Part shown: positions 31,890 through 40,202 of the stretch, one piece after another | How the letters are laid out: each line of letters begins with the position of its first letter | How positions within the stretch are numbered: position 1 is the stretch's first letter | Source: Ancylobacter mangrovi | GTDB taxonomy: Bacteria; Pseudomonadota; Alphaproteobacteria; Rhizobiales; Xanthobacteraceae | Assembly (NCBI RefSeq): GCF_024752355.1 | Contig: NZ_JANTHZ010000014.1 | Coordinates: 62,001-126,000 of the forward strand | Direction: 5' to 3' | Length of the DNA: 64,000 nucleotides | Made by a program: the position numbers and the translations under genes | Notes under the pieces: generated by a model | Database searches by the model: none | What the model saw: only the letters and a program-made list of their open reading frames with translations | Told to the model about the DNA's origin: nothing

Positions 31890-32987
31890 ATGACCGGAAG
31901 CAAAGCCGGCCCGATGCTGGAGATCGACCGCCTGGCCAAGCGCTACGGCGACACGGTCGCGGTGGCGGACGTCTCGTTCGGGATCGAGAAGGGCGAGTTC
32001 ATCGCGCTGATGGGCCCGTCCGGCTGCGGCAAGACCACCACGCTGCGCATGATCGCCGGGCTCGACACGCCGAGCGGGGGCGAGATCCGCCTGTGGGGCC
32101 GGCGCATCAACGAGGACGCGCCGTGGGAGCGCGAGGCGCCGCTGGTGTGGCAGCACTACGCGCTGTTCCCCTTCCTGTCGGTGGCGAAGAACGTCGAGTT
32201 CGGGCTGAAGCAGCGCGGCCTGCCGGCGGCCGAGCGGCGCCGCAAGGCGATGGAATGGATGGAGCGGCTGGGCATTGCCGGCTTTGCCGAGCGCGGTGTC
32301 GACCAGCTCTCCGGCGGCCAGCGCCAGCGGGTCGCGCTCGCCCGTGCGCTGGCGCTCGAGCCCGAGATGCTGCTGCTCGACGAGCCGCTCTCCGCGCTCG
32401 ACCCGCATCTGAGGGTGCGCATGCAGTCCGAGCTGGTGCGGCTGCACCGCGAGCTCGGCATCACCTTCGTCTGCGTGACGCACAGCCATTCGGAGGCCTT
32501 CGCCATGGCCGACCGGGTCGTCATCATGAGCGAGGGGCGGGTGCAGCAGATCGGCGCGCCGCGCGAGATCTATCGCCGCGCCGCCAACCGCTTCGTCGCC
32601 GAGTTCGTCGGCGGCAACAACCTGTTCTCCGGCACCGCCGCGGCGGCAGGCGAGGGGCTGCTGCGGGTCGAGGGCCCGTTCGGCACCGCTCTCGCCCCGC
32701 GCCCCGCCGACGTCGCGCTGCGCGAGGGCGGCGAGGTGACGCTGGTGGTGGCGGCCGACCGGATCGACCTCGGCGCCGCGCGCTCGGGCGCGGGCAACGA
32801 GATCGAGGCGAAGGTGGTGACGCTCGAATTCGTCGGCTCCTCGGTCACGGTGTTTTTGGAGACCGCCGGCGGGGCCGAGCTGCGCATCCAGCGCTCGCTG
32901 CGCCAGATCGAGAACACCCCGCTCAGCCCGGGCGACGCCGTCATCGCCCGCTGGCCGCAGGACGAAGGCTTCTTCCTGCCGGCCTGA
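31890..32987 (+). CDS. Polyamine-type ABC transporter ATP-binding protein (PotA-like)
   Basis: This 365-residue ATPase has Walker A GPSGCGKTT, the signature LSGGQRQRVALARALALEPE, Walker B LLLDEPLSALDPHL and a C-terminal TOBE regulatory domain from about residue 280. The Q-loop (VWQHYALFPFLSVAKN) carries WQH where most family members have FQ(S/N), a small deviation. It completes the importer that begins with the Tat-exported binding protein and lies 39 bases before the amidohydrolase gene. Confidence 0.94.
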   Translation: MTGSKAGPMLEIDRLAKRYGDTVAVADVSFGIEKGEFIALMGPSGCGKTTTLRMIAGLDTPSGGEIRLWGRRINEDAPWEREAPLVWQHYALFPFLSVAKNVEFGLKQRGLPAAERRRKAMEWMERLGIAGFAERGVDQLSGGQRQRVALARALALEPEMLLLDEPLSALDPHLRVRMQSELVRLHRELGITFVCVTHSHSEAFAMADRVVIMSEGRVQQIGAPREIYRRAANRFVAEFVGGNNLFSGTAAAAGEGLLRVEGPFGTALAPRPADVALREGGEVTLVVAADRIDLGAARSGAGNEIEAKVVTLEFVGSSVTVFLETAGGAELRIQRSLRQIENTPLSPGDAVIARWPQDEGFFLPA

Positions 32988-33026
32988 CCGCGCTTTCCAG
33001 CTTGCATCCAGTCATGGAGTGATCCG

Positions 33027-34562
33027 ATGTCGACCTTTATCCGCGGCGCCACCGTACTCGCCATGGGCGGGGCGTCCGGCAGCACGCCCTTCACCGGCGA
33101 CGTCCTCATCGAGGGGGACCGCATCGCGGCGATCGGTCCCGACCTGCCGGTGCCCGAAGGCGCGACCATCATCGAGGGCGCCGGCAAGCTGGTGATGCCC
33201 GGCCTCGTCAACTCGCACCTGCATTCCGGCGAGGCGCTGTTCAAGGGCCGCTACGACAACCTGCCGCTCGAACTGTGGATGCTCTATTCCTACCCGATCC
33301 TCGGGGCCAAGGCGCTGGCGGAGCGGATGATCTATCTGCGCTCCATGGTGGTCGCCATCGAGTCGCTGAAGACCGGCGTGACCTGCCTCACCGACGACAT
33401 CTTCGAGGCCCCGCGCCAGTCGCTCTCCCAGCTCGGCGCGGCGGTGCAGGCCTATGACGACGCGGGCATCCGCGCCACCGTCTCCGGCCATGTGATGGAC
33501 AAGGACTTCCTCGATTCCATCCCCTTCTCGCGCGAGCACGTTCCCGCCGAGCTGCAGGCCGAGGTCGCCAGGCTCGGCGTGCCGACCACCGCCGAATATG
33601 TCGATTTCGCCAGGCAGGCCTACGCCGAGTTCCATGGCCGCTCGGGGCGCATCCGCTTCATGCTCGCCCCTTCGGCGCCGCAGCGCTGCACCGCCGAGCT
33701 GATGCAGGCGGCGAACGAGCTGGCGCTCGAATGGAAGGTGCCGTTCCACACCCACATCGTCGAGACCAAGGTGCAGGGCGTCACCGGGCCGGTGCTCTAC
33801 GGCAAGACGCTGATGCGCTACATGGCCGATCTCGGCCTGATGCACCGCGGAACCACCATCGCCCATTCGGTCTGGGTGACGCCGGACGACATCGCGCTGA
33901 TGGGCGAGGCGGGGGTGTCGATCGTGCACAACACGATCTCGAACCAGAAGCTCGGCGCGGGCATCGCGCCGGTGCGCCAGCTCCTCGACGCCGGGGTCAA
34001 CGTGGCGCTGGGCTCCGACGGCATCTGCTCCAACGACACGCCGCGCATGTTCGACGTGATGCATGCCTGCGGCCTGATCCACAAGGTGACGACGCCGGAT
34101 TACAGCCAGTGGGTGAGCGCGCCCGAGGTGCTGCACGCCTGCACGCTCGCCGGCGCCCGCAGCGCGCTGATCGAGCACGAGACCGGCTCGCTGGAGGCGG
34201 GCAAGAAGGCGGACCTGCTGGTCATCAACCTCGACACGGTGAGCTTCACGCCGCGCAACGACATCCTCAACCACCTCGTCTATTGCGAGAACGGCTCCTC
34301 GATCGAGAAGGTGATGGTGAACGGCGAGATCGTGGTCGAGAACGGCCGCCTGACCAAGGTCGACGAGGAAGCGCTGCTCGCCGAGCTGAGGGCGGCGATG
34401 CCGGGCTTCAACGAGTACCATTCGGGCGTGGAGCGGGCGAACAAGGCGTTCGAGCCCTATTTCGACGCCATCCACCGGCGCTGCAACCAGATCGACATCG
34501 GCGTGCACCGGCTGATCGGCAACAGCGACATGTGGCCCGCCACGCCGTCGGGAAACTTCTGA
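33027..34562 (+). CDS. ATZ/TRZ-type amidohydrolase (metal-dependent deaminase/chlorohydrolase-like)
   Basis: This 511-residue metal-dependent amidohydrolase is related to guanine deaminase, SsnA and triazine hydrolases. Metal ligands are visible in NSHLHSGEALFKGRYD (HxH, near residue 64), HTHIVETK (His-238 region), AHSVWVTPDDI and LGSDGICSNDTPRM (Asp). These enzymes deaminate or dechlorinate amino-substituted N-heterocycles. It is longer than typical (about 450) because of an extended C-terminal part after VDEEALLAEL. It lies between the importer and the creatininase gene, with 1 base to the latter, consistent with sequential ring processing. Confidence 0.93.
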   Translation: MSTFIRGATVLAMGGASGSTPFTGDVLIEGDRIAAIGPDLPVPEGATIIEGAGKLVMPGLVNSHLHSGEALFKGRYDNLPLELWMLYSYPILGAKALAERMIYLRSMVVAIESLKTGVTCLTDDIFEAPRQSLSQLGAAVQAYDDAGIRATVSGHVMDKDFLDSIPFSREHVPAELQAEVARLGVPTTAEYVDFARQAYAEFHGRSGRIRFMLAPSAPQRCTAELMQAANELALEWKVPFHTHIVETKVQGVTGPVLYGKTLMRYMADLGLMHRGTTIAHSVWVTPDDIALMGEAGVSIVHNTISNQKLGAGIAPVRQLLDAGVNVALGSDGICSNDTPRMFDVMHACGLIHKVTTPDYSQWVSAPEVLHACTLAGARSALIEHETGSLEAGKKADLLVINLDTVSFTPRNDILNHLVYCENGSSIEKVMVNGEIVVENGRLTKVDEEALLAELRAAMPGFNEYHSGVERANKAFEPYFDAIHRRCNQIDIGVHRLIGNSDMWPATPSGNF

Positions 34563-34563
34563 C

Positions 34564-35343
34564 ATGGCCGCGTCCCCGACCCAGATCGCCGACCTCACCT
34601 GGTACGACTTCGTAGAGCGGGTGAAGGCGAACCCGATCGTGTTCCTGCCGATCGGATCGGTGGAGCAGCACGGCCCGCACCTGCCGCTCGCCACCGACAC
34701 GCTGCTGCCGCAGGCCCTCGCCACTGCGGTCGCCGAGCGGGTCGGCGGCCTCGTCGCGCCGCCGGTCGCCTATGGCTACAAGTCGCAGCCGAAATCGGGC
34801 GGCGGCAACCATTTCCCCGGAACGCTCAGCCTCGACGCCAATGTTCTGATCGGCCTCGTGCGCAACATCGTCAACGAGCTGGTGCGCCATGGCGTGCGCC
34901 GGATCGTGCTGTTCGACGGCCATATGGAGAACCAGTGGTTCCTCGTCGAGGCCGCCGACCTCGCCCTGCGCGACCAGGCGATGCTGGGGCGCGACGACGT
35001 GAAGATCATCAAGCTCGGCTATTGGGAGTTCATCACCAAGGCGACCGAGCAGGTGCTGTTCCCGGACGGCTTCCCGAGCTGGGAGCTGGAGCACGCGGCG
35101 GTGATGGAGACCTCCGTCATGCTGCATGTCCGGCCCGATCTCGTGCGCAGCGCGCTCATTCCCGATGGGCCGGCGGCGGCGTTCCCGCCCTATGACGTCT
35201 ATCCCTTCGATACCGGCCCGATCCCGGACACCGGCGTGCTGTCCTCGGCGGCCGCCGCCTCGGCGCAGAAGGGCGAGGTGGTGCTGGCGCAGGTGGTGCC
35301 CGACATCGCCGCCGCGCTGCGGGAGGCATTCGGCCCTGAATGA
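34564..35343 (+). CDS. Creatininase-family amidohydrolase
   Basis: This 259-residue creatininase-family protein has FLPIGSVEQHGPHLPLATDT (metal-binding Glu and His), GGGNHFPGTLSLDANVLIG, RRIVLFDGHMENQWFLVEAA and SWELEHAAVMETSVML. The family opens cyclic amides (creatinine to creatine) or cleaves formamides from pyrimidine nucleotides, so the true substrate could be another lactam. It is last in the cluster after the amidohydrolase (1-base gap). A hairpin with A/T flank lies 26 bases downstream. Confidence 0.92.
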   Translation: MAASPTQIADLTWYDFVERVKANPIVFLPIGSVEQHGPHLPLATDTLLPQALATAVAERVGGLVAPPVAYGYKSQPKSGGGNHFPGTLSLDANVLIGLVRNIVNELVRHGVRRIVLFDGHMENQWFLVEAADLALRDQAMLGRDDVKIIKLGYWEFITKATEQVLFPDGFPSWELEHAAVMETSVMLHVRPDLVRSALIPDGPAAAFPPYDVYPFDTGPIPDTGVLSSAAAASAQKGEVVLAQVVPDIAAALREAFGPE

Positions 35344-35368
35344 GGCTGCCAGGTCGCCACCGGCGCGC

Positions 35369-35400
35369 AAAAAGGGCCCCGGTGCGTCACCGGAGCCCTT
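35369..35400 (-). terminator. Rho-independent terminator of the SDR gene
   Basis: Read on the minus strand, AAGGGC-T-CCGGTG, a 3-base loop, CACCGG-G-GCCCTT and TTT form a 12-pair stem with one mismatch that runs into a run of five T. It lies 34 bases beyond the SDR stop. The stem may also end transcription arriving from the creatininase side. Confidence 0.8.
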
Positions 35401-35434
35401 GTGGTCGGAGCTCTTGCGTTCGGAGCCCTGCGCC

Positions 35435-36169
35435 TCAGACCTGCGCCAGGCCGCCGTCGACGAACACCTCGCCGCCGGTCATGAAGCTGCTGTCCGAGGA
35501 GGCGAGGAAGGCGGCCACCGCCCCGGTCTCGGACGGGTCGCCCACGCGCCCGAGCGGCGTCGTGGCGCCGAGCGCCTCCAGCACGTCCTGGCCCACCACT
35601 TCCATCGCCAGCTCGGTGCGGGTCGGCCCGGGCGAGAGCACGTTGACGCGGATGCCGGTGTCGCGCAGGTCCAGCGCCCAGCTTCGCGCCAGGTTGCGGA
35701 CCGCCGCCTTGGTGGCGCTGTAGATGCTGAACTGCGGCGTCCCCATCACCCCCGTGGTCGAGCCGGTGAGGATGATCGACCCGCCCGACGACATCAGCGG
35801 CAGCGCCTTCTGCACGGTGAACAGAAGCCCCTTCACATTGACGTCGAAGGTCTGGTCGTAATGCTCGGGCGTGATCTCGCCGAGCGGGGCGATGATGCCG
35901 GTGCCGGCATTGGCGAACAGGATGTCGAGCCCGCCGCGTTCGTCCTTCACCACCTGATAGAGCCGGTCGAGATCGGCGAGATCGGTCACCGAGCCCCGTA
36001 CCGCCCGCGCCGACGTCCCGAGCTCCGCGAGCGCGGCGTCGAGCGCTTCCTGCCGGCGGCCGAAGATGTAGACGAACGCGCCTTCCTCGACGAACCTCTT
36101 GGCGGCACCGAGGCCGATGCCGCTGCCGCCGCCGGTCACCACCGCGGTCTTGCCTTGTAGCCTGCTCAT
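35435..36169 (-). CDS. Short-chain dehydrogenase/reductase (SDR)
   Basis: This 244-residue classical SDR has the NAD(P) motif VVTGGGSGIGLGAAKRFVEEG at residues 11-31, written here in family order, NAG in ILFANAGTGI, the catalytic Ser in ILTGSTTG and YSATKAAVRNLARSW (YxxxK). RRQE at the end of beta-2 suggests NADP preference. The substrate is unknown. It is divergent from a HxlR-type regulator, the standard pairing for electrophile- or quinone-responsive SDRs, and ends in a clear terminator. Confidence 0.93.
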   Translation of the reverse strand: MSRLQGKTAVVTGGGSGIGLGAAKRFVEEGAFVYIFGRRQEALDAALAELGTSARAVRGSVTDLADLDRLYQVVKDERGGLDILFANAGTGIIAPLGEITPEHYDQTFDVNVKGLLFTVQKALPLMSSGGSIILTGSTTGVMGTPQFSIYSATKAAVRNLARSWALDLRDTGIRVNVLSPGPTRTELAMEVVGQDVLEALGATTPLGRVGDPSETGAVAAFLASSDSSFMTGGEVFVDGGLAQV

Positions 36170-36253
36170 GATGTGCTCCTTGTTTAAGGTTGCACTGAGT
36201 TGGCCGGGTGCCTACCTATCTACAAGTATGCACCTTTTGGTAAGTACCTGAAA
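36170..36253. promoter_or_regulatory. Divergent SDR/HxlR promoter region with inverted repeats
   Basis: This 84-base AT-rich gap contains GGTGC and GCACC arms (about 36208 and 36229) and a near-palindrome GGTAAGTACC at 36239-36248, just before the regulator start. These are plausible sites for a dimeric HxlR repressor controlling both genes. The arms are short. Confidence 0.4.
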
Positions 36254-36703
36254 ATGTCATCCGATCGCACAGACCCGACCGTGCCGGCATCGACCACTCC
36301 CCCGTCGACGGTTCCCCCGTCGACCCTTGCCTGCACGCCCACGCTGCCGGGCTTCACCTGCGGGCTCGACGCCACGCTGCGGGTCATCTCGGGCAAGTGG
36401 AAGCCGCTGATCCTGTACTTCCTCGCCCAGGGCGGCCCGACCCGCTACGGCGAGCTGCGACGCTCCGTGCGCGACGTCAGCGACAAGATGCTGATCCAGC
36501 AGCTCAAGGAGCTCGAGGCCGACGGGATGGTGAAGCGGACCGACTACAAGGAGGTCCCCCCGCGCGTCGACTACAGCCTCACCCCGCTCGGCGTCAGCCT
36601 CGCCGGCGCCCTCGTGCCGCTGTGCACATGGGGCACGGAGAACATGGCCGAGGTCGCCCGCGTCTTCGCCCAGCGCGAAGCCTGGAACGGCCGCGCGCGC
36701 TAG
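36254..36703 (+). CDS. HxlR-type winged-helix transcriptional regulator
   Basis: This 149-residue HxlR/MarR-like regulator has a 25-residue Thr/Pro-rich N-terminal tail, then the family core: CGLDATLRVISGKWKPLILY, RYGELRRSVRDVSDKMLIQQ, LKELEADGMVKRTDYKEVPP, and RVDYSLTPLGVSLAGAL. Cysteines (LACTPTLPGFTCG) directly before the DNA-binding helices are in the position used for redox or electrophile sensing in several HxlR proteins. It is divergent from the SDR, its probable target. Confidence 0.92.
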   Translation: MSSDRTDPTVPASTTPPSTVPPSTLACTPTLPGFTCGLDATLRVISGKWKPLILYFLAQGGPTRYGELRRSVRDVSDKMLIQQLKELEADGMVKRTDYKEVPPRVDYSLTPLGVSLAGALVPLCTWGTENMAEVARVFAQREAWNGRAR

Positions 36704-36881
36704 CTTTCCCGGCCCCGCGGGGACGAAAATACCCGCTCGCTCCCCCCCGATCCCGGCTTCCGCCCCGGAATAAAGCCGCTGCGAAAATCGCGAGCGGGCT
36801 TGGCAGCCGACGCGTGTGGTTTCAGGTTATGGCCCGGCCACGACGAAGATCGGCGGCCCAATGATGTGGGGGAAACCATCC

Positions 36882-39380
36882 ATGAACGAGGACAACGCCA
36901 TCACGCCGCCGGGCGGGCCGGGCGGCCCGGCGCGCTGGACGTCGAGCGCCAAGGTGGGCGTCGGCACCGCCCGCACCGCCGCGAGCCGGCTGTGGTTCAC
37001 GCTCAGCCACGGCATTCTCAACGAGATCTACTATCCGCGCGTCGACGCCGCCTGCACGCGCGACTTCGGCTTTCTCGTCACCTCGTCGGACGGCTATTTC
37101 GCCGAGGAGAAGCGCGACGCCGACCACGAGGTCGGCGTGCTCGAGCACGGCGTGCCGGCCTATCACCTGCTCAACACCGCGCAGGACGGGCGCTGGCGCA
37201 TCCAGAAGCAGATCATCACCGACACCCGCCGCGAAGCACTGCTGCAACAGGTCACCTTCGAGGCGCTGATCGGCGACATCTCGGACTACCGGCTGTTCGC
37301 GCTGCTCGCCCCGCACCTCGTCAATGCGGGCGCGGACAACACCGCCTGGGTCGGCGAGTACAAGGGCACGCCGATGCTGTTCGGCTCCGGCCGGCAGGGC
37401 GTCTCGCTCGCGCTCGCCTGCTCGGTGCCGTGGAAGGCGCGCTCGGTCGGCTATGTCGGCGCGTCGGACGGCTGGCGGCAGCTGCGCAACGACGGCTGCC
37501 TCGACGAGCGCTACCAGCGCGCTGAGCACGGCAATGTCGCGCTCAGCGCCGAGATTGACCTCGCCGCCTGCGACGGCACGATGCTGATCGCGCTCGGCTT
37601 CGGGGTGCGCCCGGAGGAGGCGGGCTTTCGCGCCGTCTCCAGCCTGCTCGACGGCTTCGAGGAGTTGCGCCGGGACTATGTGCAGGGCTGGCGCGCCTGG
37701 CAGGGCACGCTGCTGCCGCTCGACCATCCGCAGAACCGCTCCAACATCAACACCTACCGCGCCAGCACCATCGTGCTCGCCACCCACCAGCCGCGCTCGG
37801 TCGCCGGCGCCATCATCGCCAGCCTGTCGATCCCGTGGGGCTTCAACAAGGGCGACGAGGACCTCGGCGGCTACCATCTCGTCTGGCCGCGCGACCTGGT
37901 GGAGAACGCGGGCGGGCTGCTCGCCGCCGGCGCGGTCGACGAGGCGAAGTCCGTGCTCGGCTATCTGCGGGCGATCCAGGAGGAGGACGGCCACTGGTCG
38001 CAGAACGTCTGGCTGGACGGCTCCGCCTATTGGGGCGGCGTGCAGATGGACGAGTGCGCCTTCCCCATATTGCTGACCGACATGATCCGGCGCGGCGGCC
38101 ATTTCGGCCATGGCGAGCTCGCCTCCTACATGGACATGGTGGCGCGCGCCGCCGCCTTCATCCTGCGCAACGGCCCGGTCACCGGGCAGGACCGCTGGGA
38201 GGAGGATGCGGGCTATTCGCCCTTCACGCTGGCGGTCGAGATCGCCGCCCTGCTCGCCGCCGCCGACATGATGGAGATCGCCGGCCGTCGCGACGAGGCA
38301 CGCTATCTGCGCGAGACCGCCGACGCCTGGAACGACTGCGTCGAGCACTGGACCTTCGCCACCAATACCGAGCTCGCCGAGAAGCTCGGCGTCGAGGGCT
38401 ACTATGTGCGCATCGCGCCGGTCGAGACGGCCGACGCGGCCTCGCCGCTCGACGGCTTCGTGCCGGTGAAGAACCGGCCGCCCGCCGACACCGACAAGCC
38501 GGCGGCGCAGCTCATCAGCCCCGATGCGCTGGCGCTGGTGCGCTTCGGCCTGCGCGCGCCGGACGACCCGCGCATACTCGGCACCATCAAGGCCATCGAC
38601 GCGCTGCTGAAGGTGGAGCTGCCGCAGGGCCCGCTCTGGTACCGCTACAACAGCGACGGCTATGGCGAGCACGAGGACGGCGCGCCCTTCGACGGCACCG
38701 GCATCGGCCGCGCCTGGCCGCTGCTGACCGGCGAGCGCGCGCATTACGAGATCGCAGCCGGCAATCTGGTGCGCGCCGCGCAGCTTCTCGTCACGCTGGA
38801 GGATTCGGCCGGGCCCGGCGGGCTCCTGCCCGAACAGGTCTGGGACAGCGAGGACATCCCCGAGCGCGAGCTGTTCAAGGGCCGGCCTTCGGGCAGCGCC
38901 ATGCCGCTGGTATGGGCGCATTCGGAGCACATCAAGCTGATGCGCTCGCTGCGCGACGGGCGGGTGTTCGACATGCCGCCGCAGACCGTGCAGCGCTATC
39001 TGGTGGACAAGGTGACCTCGCCGCGCCGGACCTGGCGCTTCAACGAGAAGCTCCGCTCGATCCCGACCGGCCTGATCCTGCGCATCGAGCTTCCCGCGCC
39101 GGCGGTGATCCACTGGTCGGCCGACGGCTGGGCCACCACCCACGACACGCCGACCGCCGCCAACGCCTTCGGCCTCCACATCGCCGACCTGCCCACCAGT
39201 GGGGCGGCGCATGGCCGGCACCTGCGCTTCACCTTCTTCTGGACCGGGGCGGACACGTGGGAGGGCACGGATTTCGCGGTGGCCATCGACGGCGAGGGCA
39301 CCATGTTCCACGGCAGCCAGGACCCGCAGGCGCCCGACGCCAGCCGGCGGGTCGCCGAACCCGCCGAAACGGCGCAGTGA
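36882..39380 (+). CDS. Glucoamylase (GH15 glucan 1,4-alpha-glucosidase)
   Basis: This 832-residue GH15 enzyme releases glucose from alpha-1,4-glucans or oligosaccharides. It has the N-terminal beta-sandwich domain of prokaryotic glucoamylases (WFTLSHGILNEIYYPRVDAA, then FGFLVTSSDGYFAEEK), an (alpha/alpha)6 barrel with YHLVWPRDLVENAGGLLAAG, the general acid in DRWEEDAGYSPFTLAVEIAA, and the base in GGLLPEQVWDSEDIP. There is no signal peptide, so it acts in the cytoplasm, probably on glycogen-derived oligosaccharides. GGGGGA lies 8 bases before the ATG. The kinase gene follows after 13 bases, so released glucose can be phosphorylated at once. Confidence 0.93.
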   Translation: MNEDNAITPPGGPGGPARWTSSAKVGVGTARTAASRLWFTLSHGILNEIYYPRVDAACTRDFGFLVTSSDGYFAEEKRDADHEVGVLEHGVPAYHLLNTAQDGRWRIQKQIITDTRREALLQQVTFEALIGDISDYRLFALLAPHLVNAGADNTAWVGEYKGTPMLFGSGRQGVSLALACSVPWKARSVGYVGASDGWRQLRNDGCLDERYQRAEHGNVALSAEIDLAACDGTMLIALGFGVRPEEAGFRAVSSLLDGFEELRRDYVQGWRAWQGTLLPLDHPQNRSNINTYRASTIVLATHQPRSVAGAIIASLSIPWGFNKGDEDLGGYHLVWPRDLVENAGGLLAAGAVDEAKSVLGYLRAIQEEDGHWSQNVWLDGSAYWGGVQMDECAFPILLTDMIRRGGHFGHGELASYMDMVARAAAFILRNGPVTGQDRWEEDAGYSPFTLAVEIAALLAAADMMEIAGRRDEARYLRETADAWNDCVEHWTFATNTELAEKLGVEGYYVRIAPVETADAASPLDGFVPVKNRPPADTDKPAAQLISPDALALVRFGLRAPDDPRILGTIKAIDALLKVELPQGPLWYRYNSDGYGEHEDGAPFDGTGIGRAWPLLTGERAHYEIAAGNLVRAAQLLVTLEDSAGPGGLLPEQVWDSEDIPERELFKGRPSGSAMPLVWAHSEHIKLMRSLRDGRVFDMPPQTVQRYLVDKVTSPRRTWRFNEKLRSIPTGLILRIELPAPAVIHWSADGWATTHDTPTAANAFGLHIADLPTSGAAHGRHLRFTFFWTGADTWEGTDFAVAIDGEGTMFHGSQDPQAPDASRRVAEPAETAQ

Positions 39381-39393
39381 GGGAGTGAAGAAG

Positions 39394-40104
39394 ATGGCCA
39401 GCAAAGCGGCAGGCATTCTCGCCGTCGACATCGGCGGAACCGGGCTGAAGGCCGCGGTGATCGACAAGGACGGGGCGATGCTCTCCGAGCGCGAGCGCGT
39501 CGAGACGCCCCATCCCTGTCCACCGCCGGCGCTGCTCGACGCCTATGCCGGCATGGCGGGCCGGCTGCCGGCCTTCAACCGGATCTCGATCGGTTTTCCC
39601 GGCGTGGTGCGCCACGGCACGGTGCTGACCGCGCCCAATCTCGGCACCGACGCCTGGGCCGGCTTCACGCTGGCCGACAGCATGTCGAAGCAGCTCGGCG
39701 GTCACCCGACCCGGCTGATCAACGACGCCGAGATGCAGGGGATGGGCATCGTCTCCGGCAAGGGGCTGGAGATGGTGCTCACCCTCGGCACCGGTGCCGG
39801 CACGGCGCTGTTCCGCGATGGCGAGCTGATGCCGCACATGGAGCTGGCGCACCATCCGGTTCACCACAAGAAGACCTATGACGAGTATCTCGGCGTCGCG
39901 TCCTACGAGAAGCACGGCAAGAAGCACTGGAACAAGCATGTGAAGCGGGTCATCGAGCTGCTCTACGTGCTGCTCCACTACGACCGGCTCTATCTCGGCG
40001 GCGGCAACGCCAAGCATGTCGAGATCGACCTGCCGGACAACGTCACCATCGCCTCGAACGACGCCGGCCTGACCGGCGGGGCCGCGCTCTGGCGCAAGCG
40101 CTGA
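39394..40104 (+). CDS. ROK-family glucokinase, polyphosphate-glucokinase-like
   Basis: This 236-residue ROK kinase has the phosphate-binding motif LAVDIGGTGLKAAVIDKDG, then ISIGFPGVVRHGTVLTAPNL, DAEMQGMG and LTLGTGAGTALFRDGELMP. The short length, the sequence HHPVHHKKTYDEYLG and the lysine-rich KHGKKHWNKHVKR fit polyphosphate-dependent glucokinases better than ATP-only ROK kinases; the cation-rich patch could bind polyphosphate. It is 13 bases after the glucoamylase gene, so both act in glycogen or maltodextrin use. GGGAG precedes the ATG. Confidence 0.9.
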   Translation: MASKAAGILAVDIGGTGLKAAVIDKDGAMLSERERVETPHPCPPPALLDAYAGMAGRLPAFNRISIGFPGVVRHGTVLTAPNLGTDAWAGFTLADSMSKQLGGHPTRLINDAEMQGMGIVSGKGLEMVLTLGTGAGTALFRDGELMPHMELAHHPVHHKKTYDEYLGVASYEKHGKKHWNKHVKRVIELLYVLLHYDRLYLGGGNAKHVEIDLPDNVTIASNDAGLTGGAALWRKR

Positions 40105-40165
40105 GCGCCGGAGCGCGGCTCCGCCGGCGCGCCCGGCTTTTCTCGGGCACCTCCCCGGTCGATAC

Positions 40166-40187
40166 TCCCCCGGCAATCGCCGGGGGA
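40166..40187 (+). terminator. Perfect hairpin between the kinase and MFS genes
   Basis: TCCCCCGGC and GCCGGGGGA form a perfect 9-base stem with a 4-base loop, followed by ATTTC, 62 bases after the kinase stop and 15 before the MFS start. It is either a weak terminator of the glucoamylase operon or a structured leader of the MFS gene. Confidence 0.55.
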
Positions 40188-40202
40188 ATTTCGGGGGGCG
40201 AG

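Noticed and set aside
36822..39467. 881-codon open frame opposite the glucoamylase gene
   Set aside because: Antisense shadow of a GH15 gene with all catalytic motifs on the plus strand.
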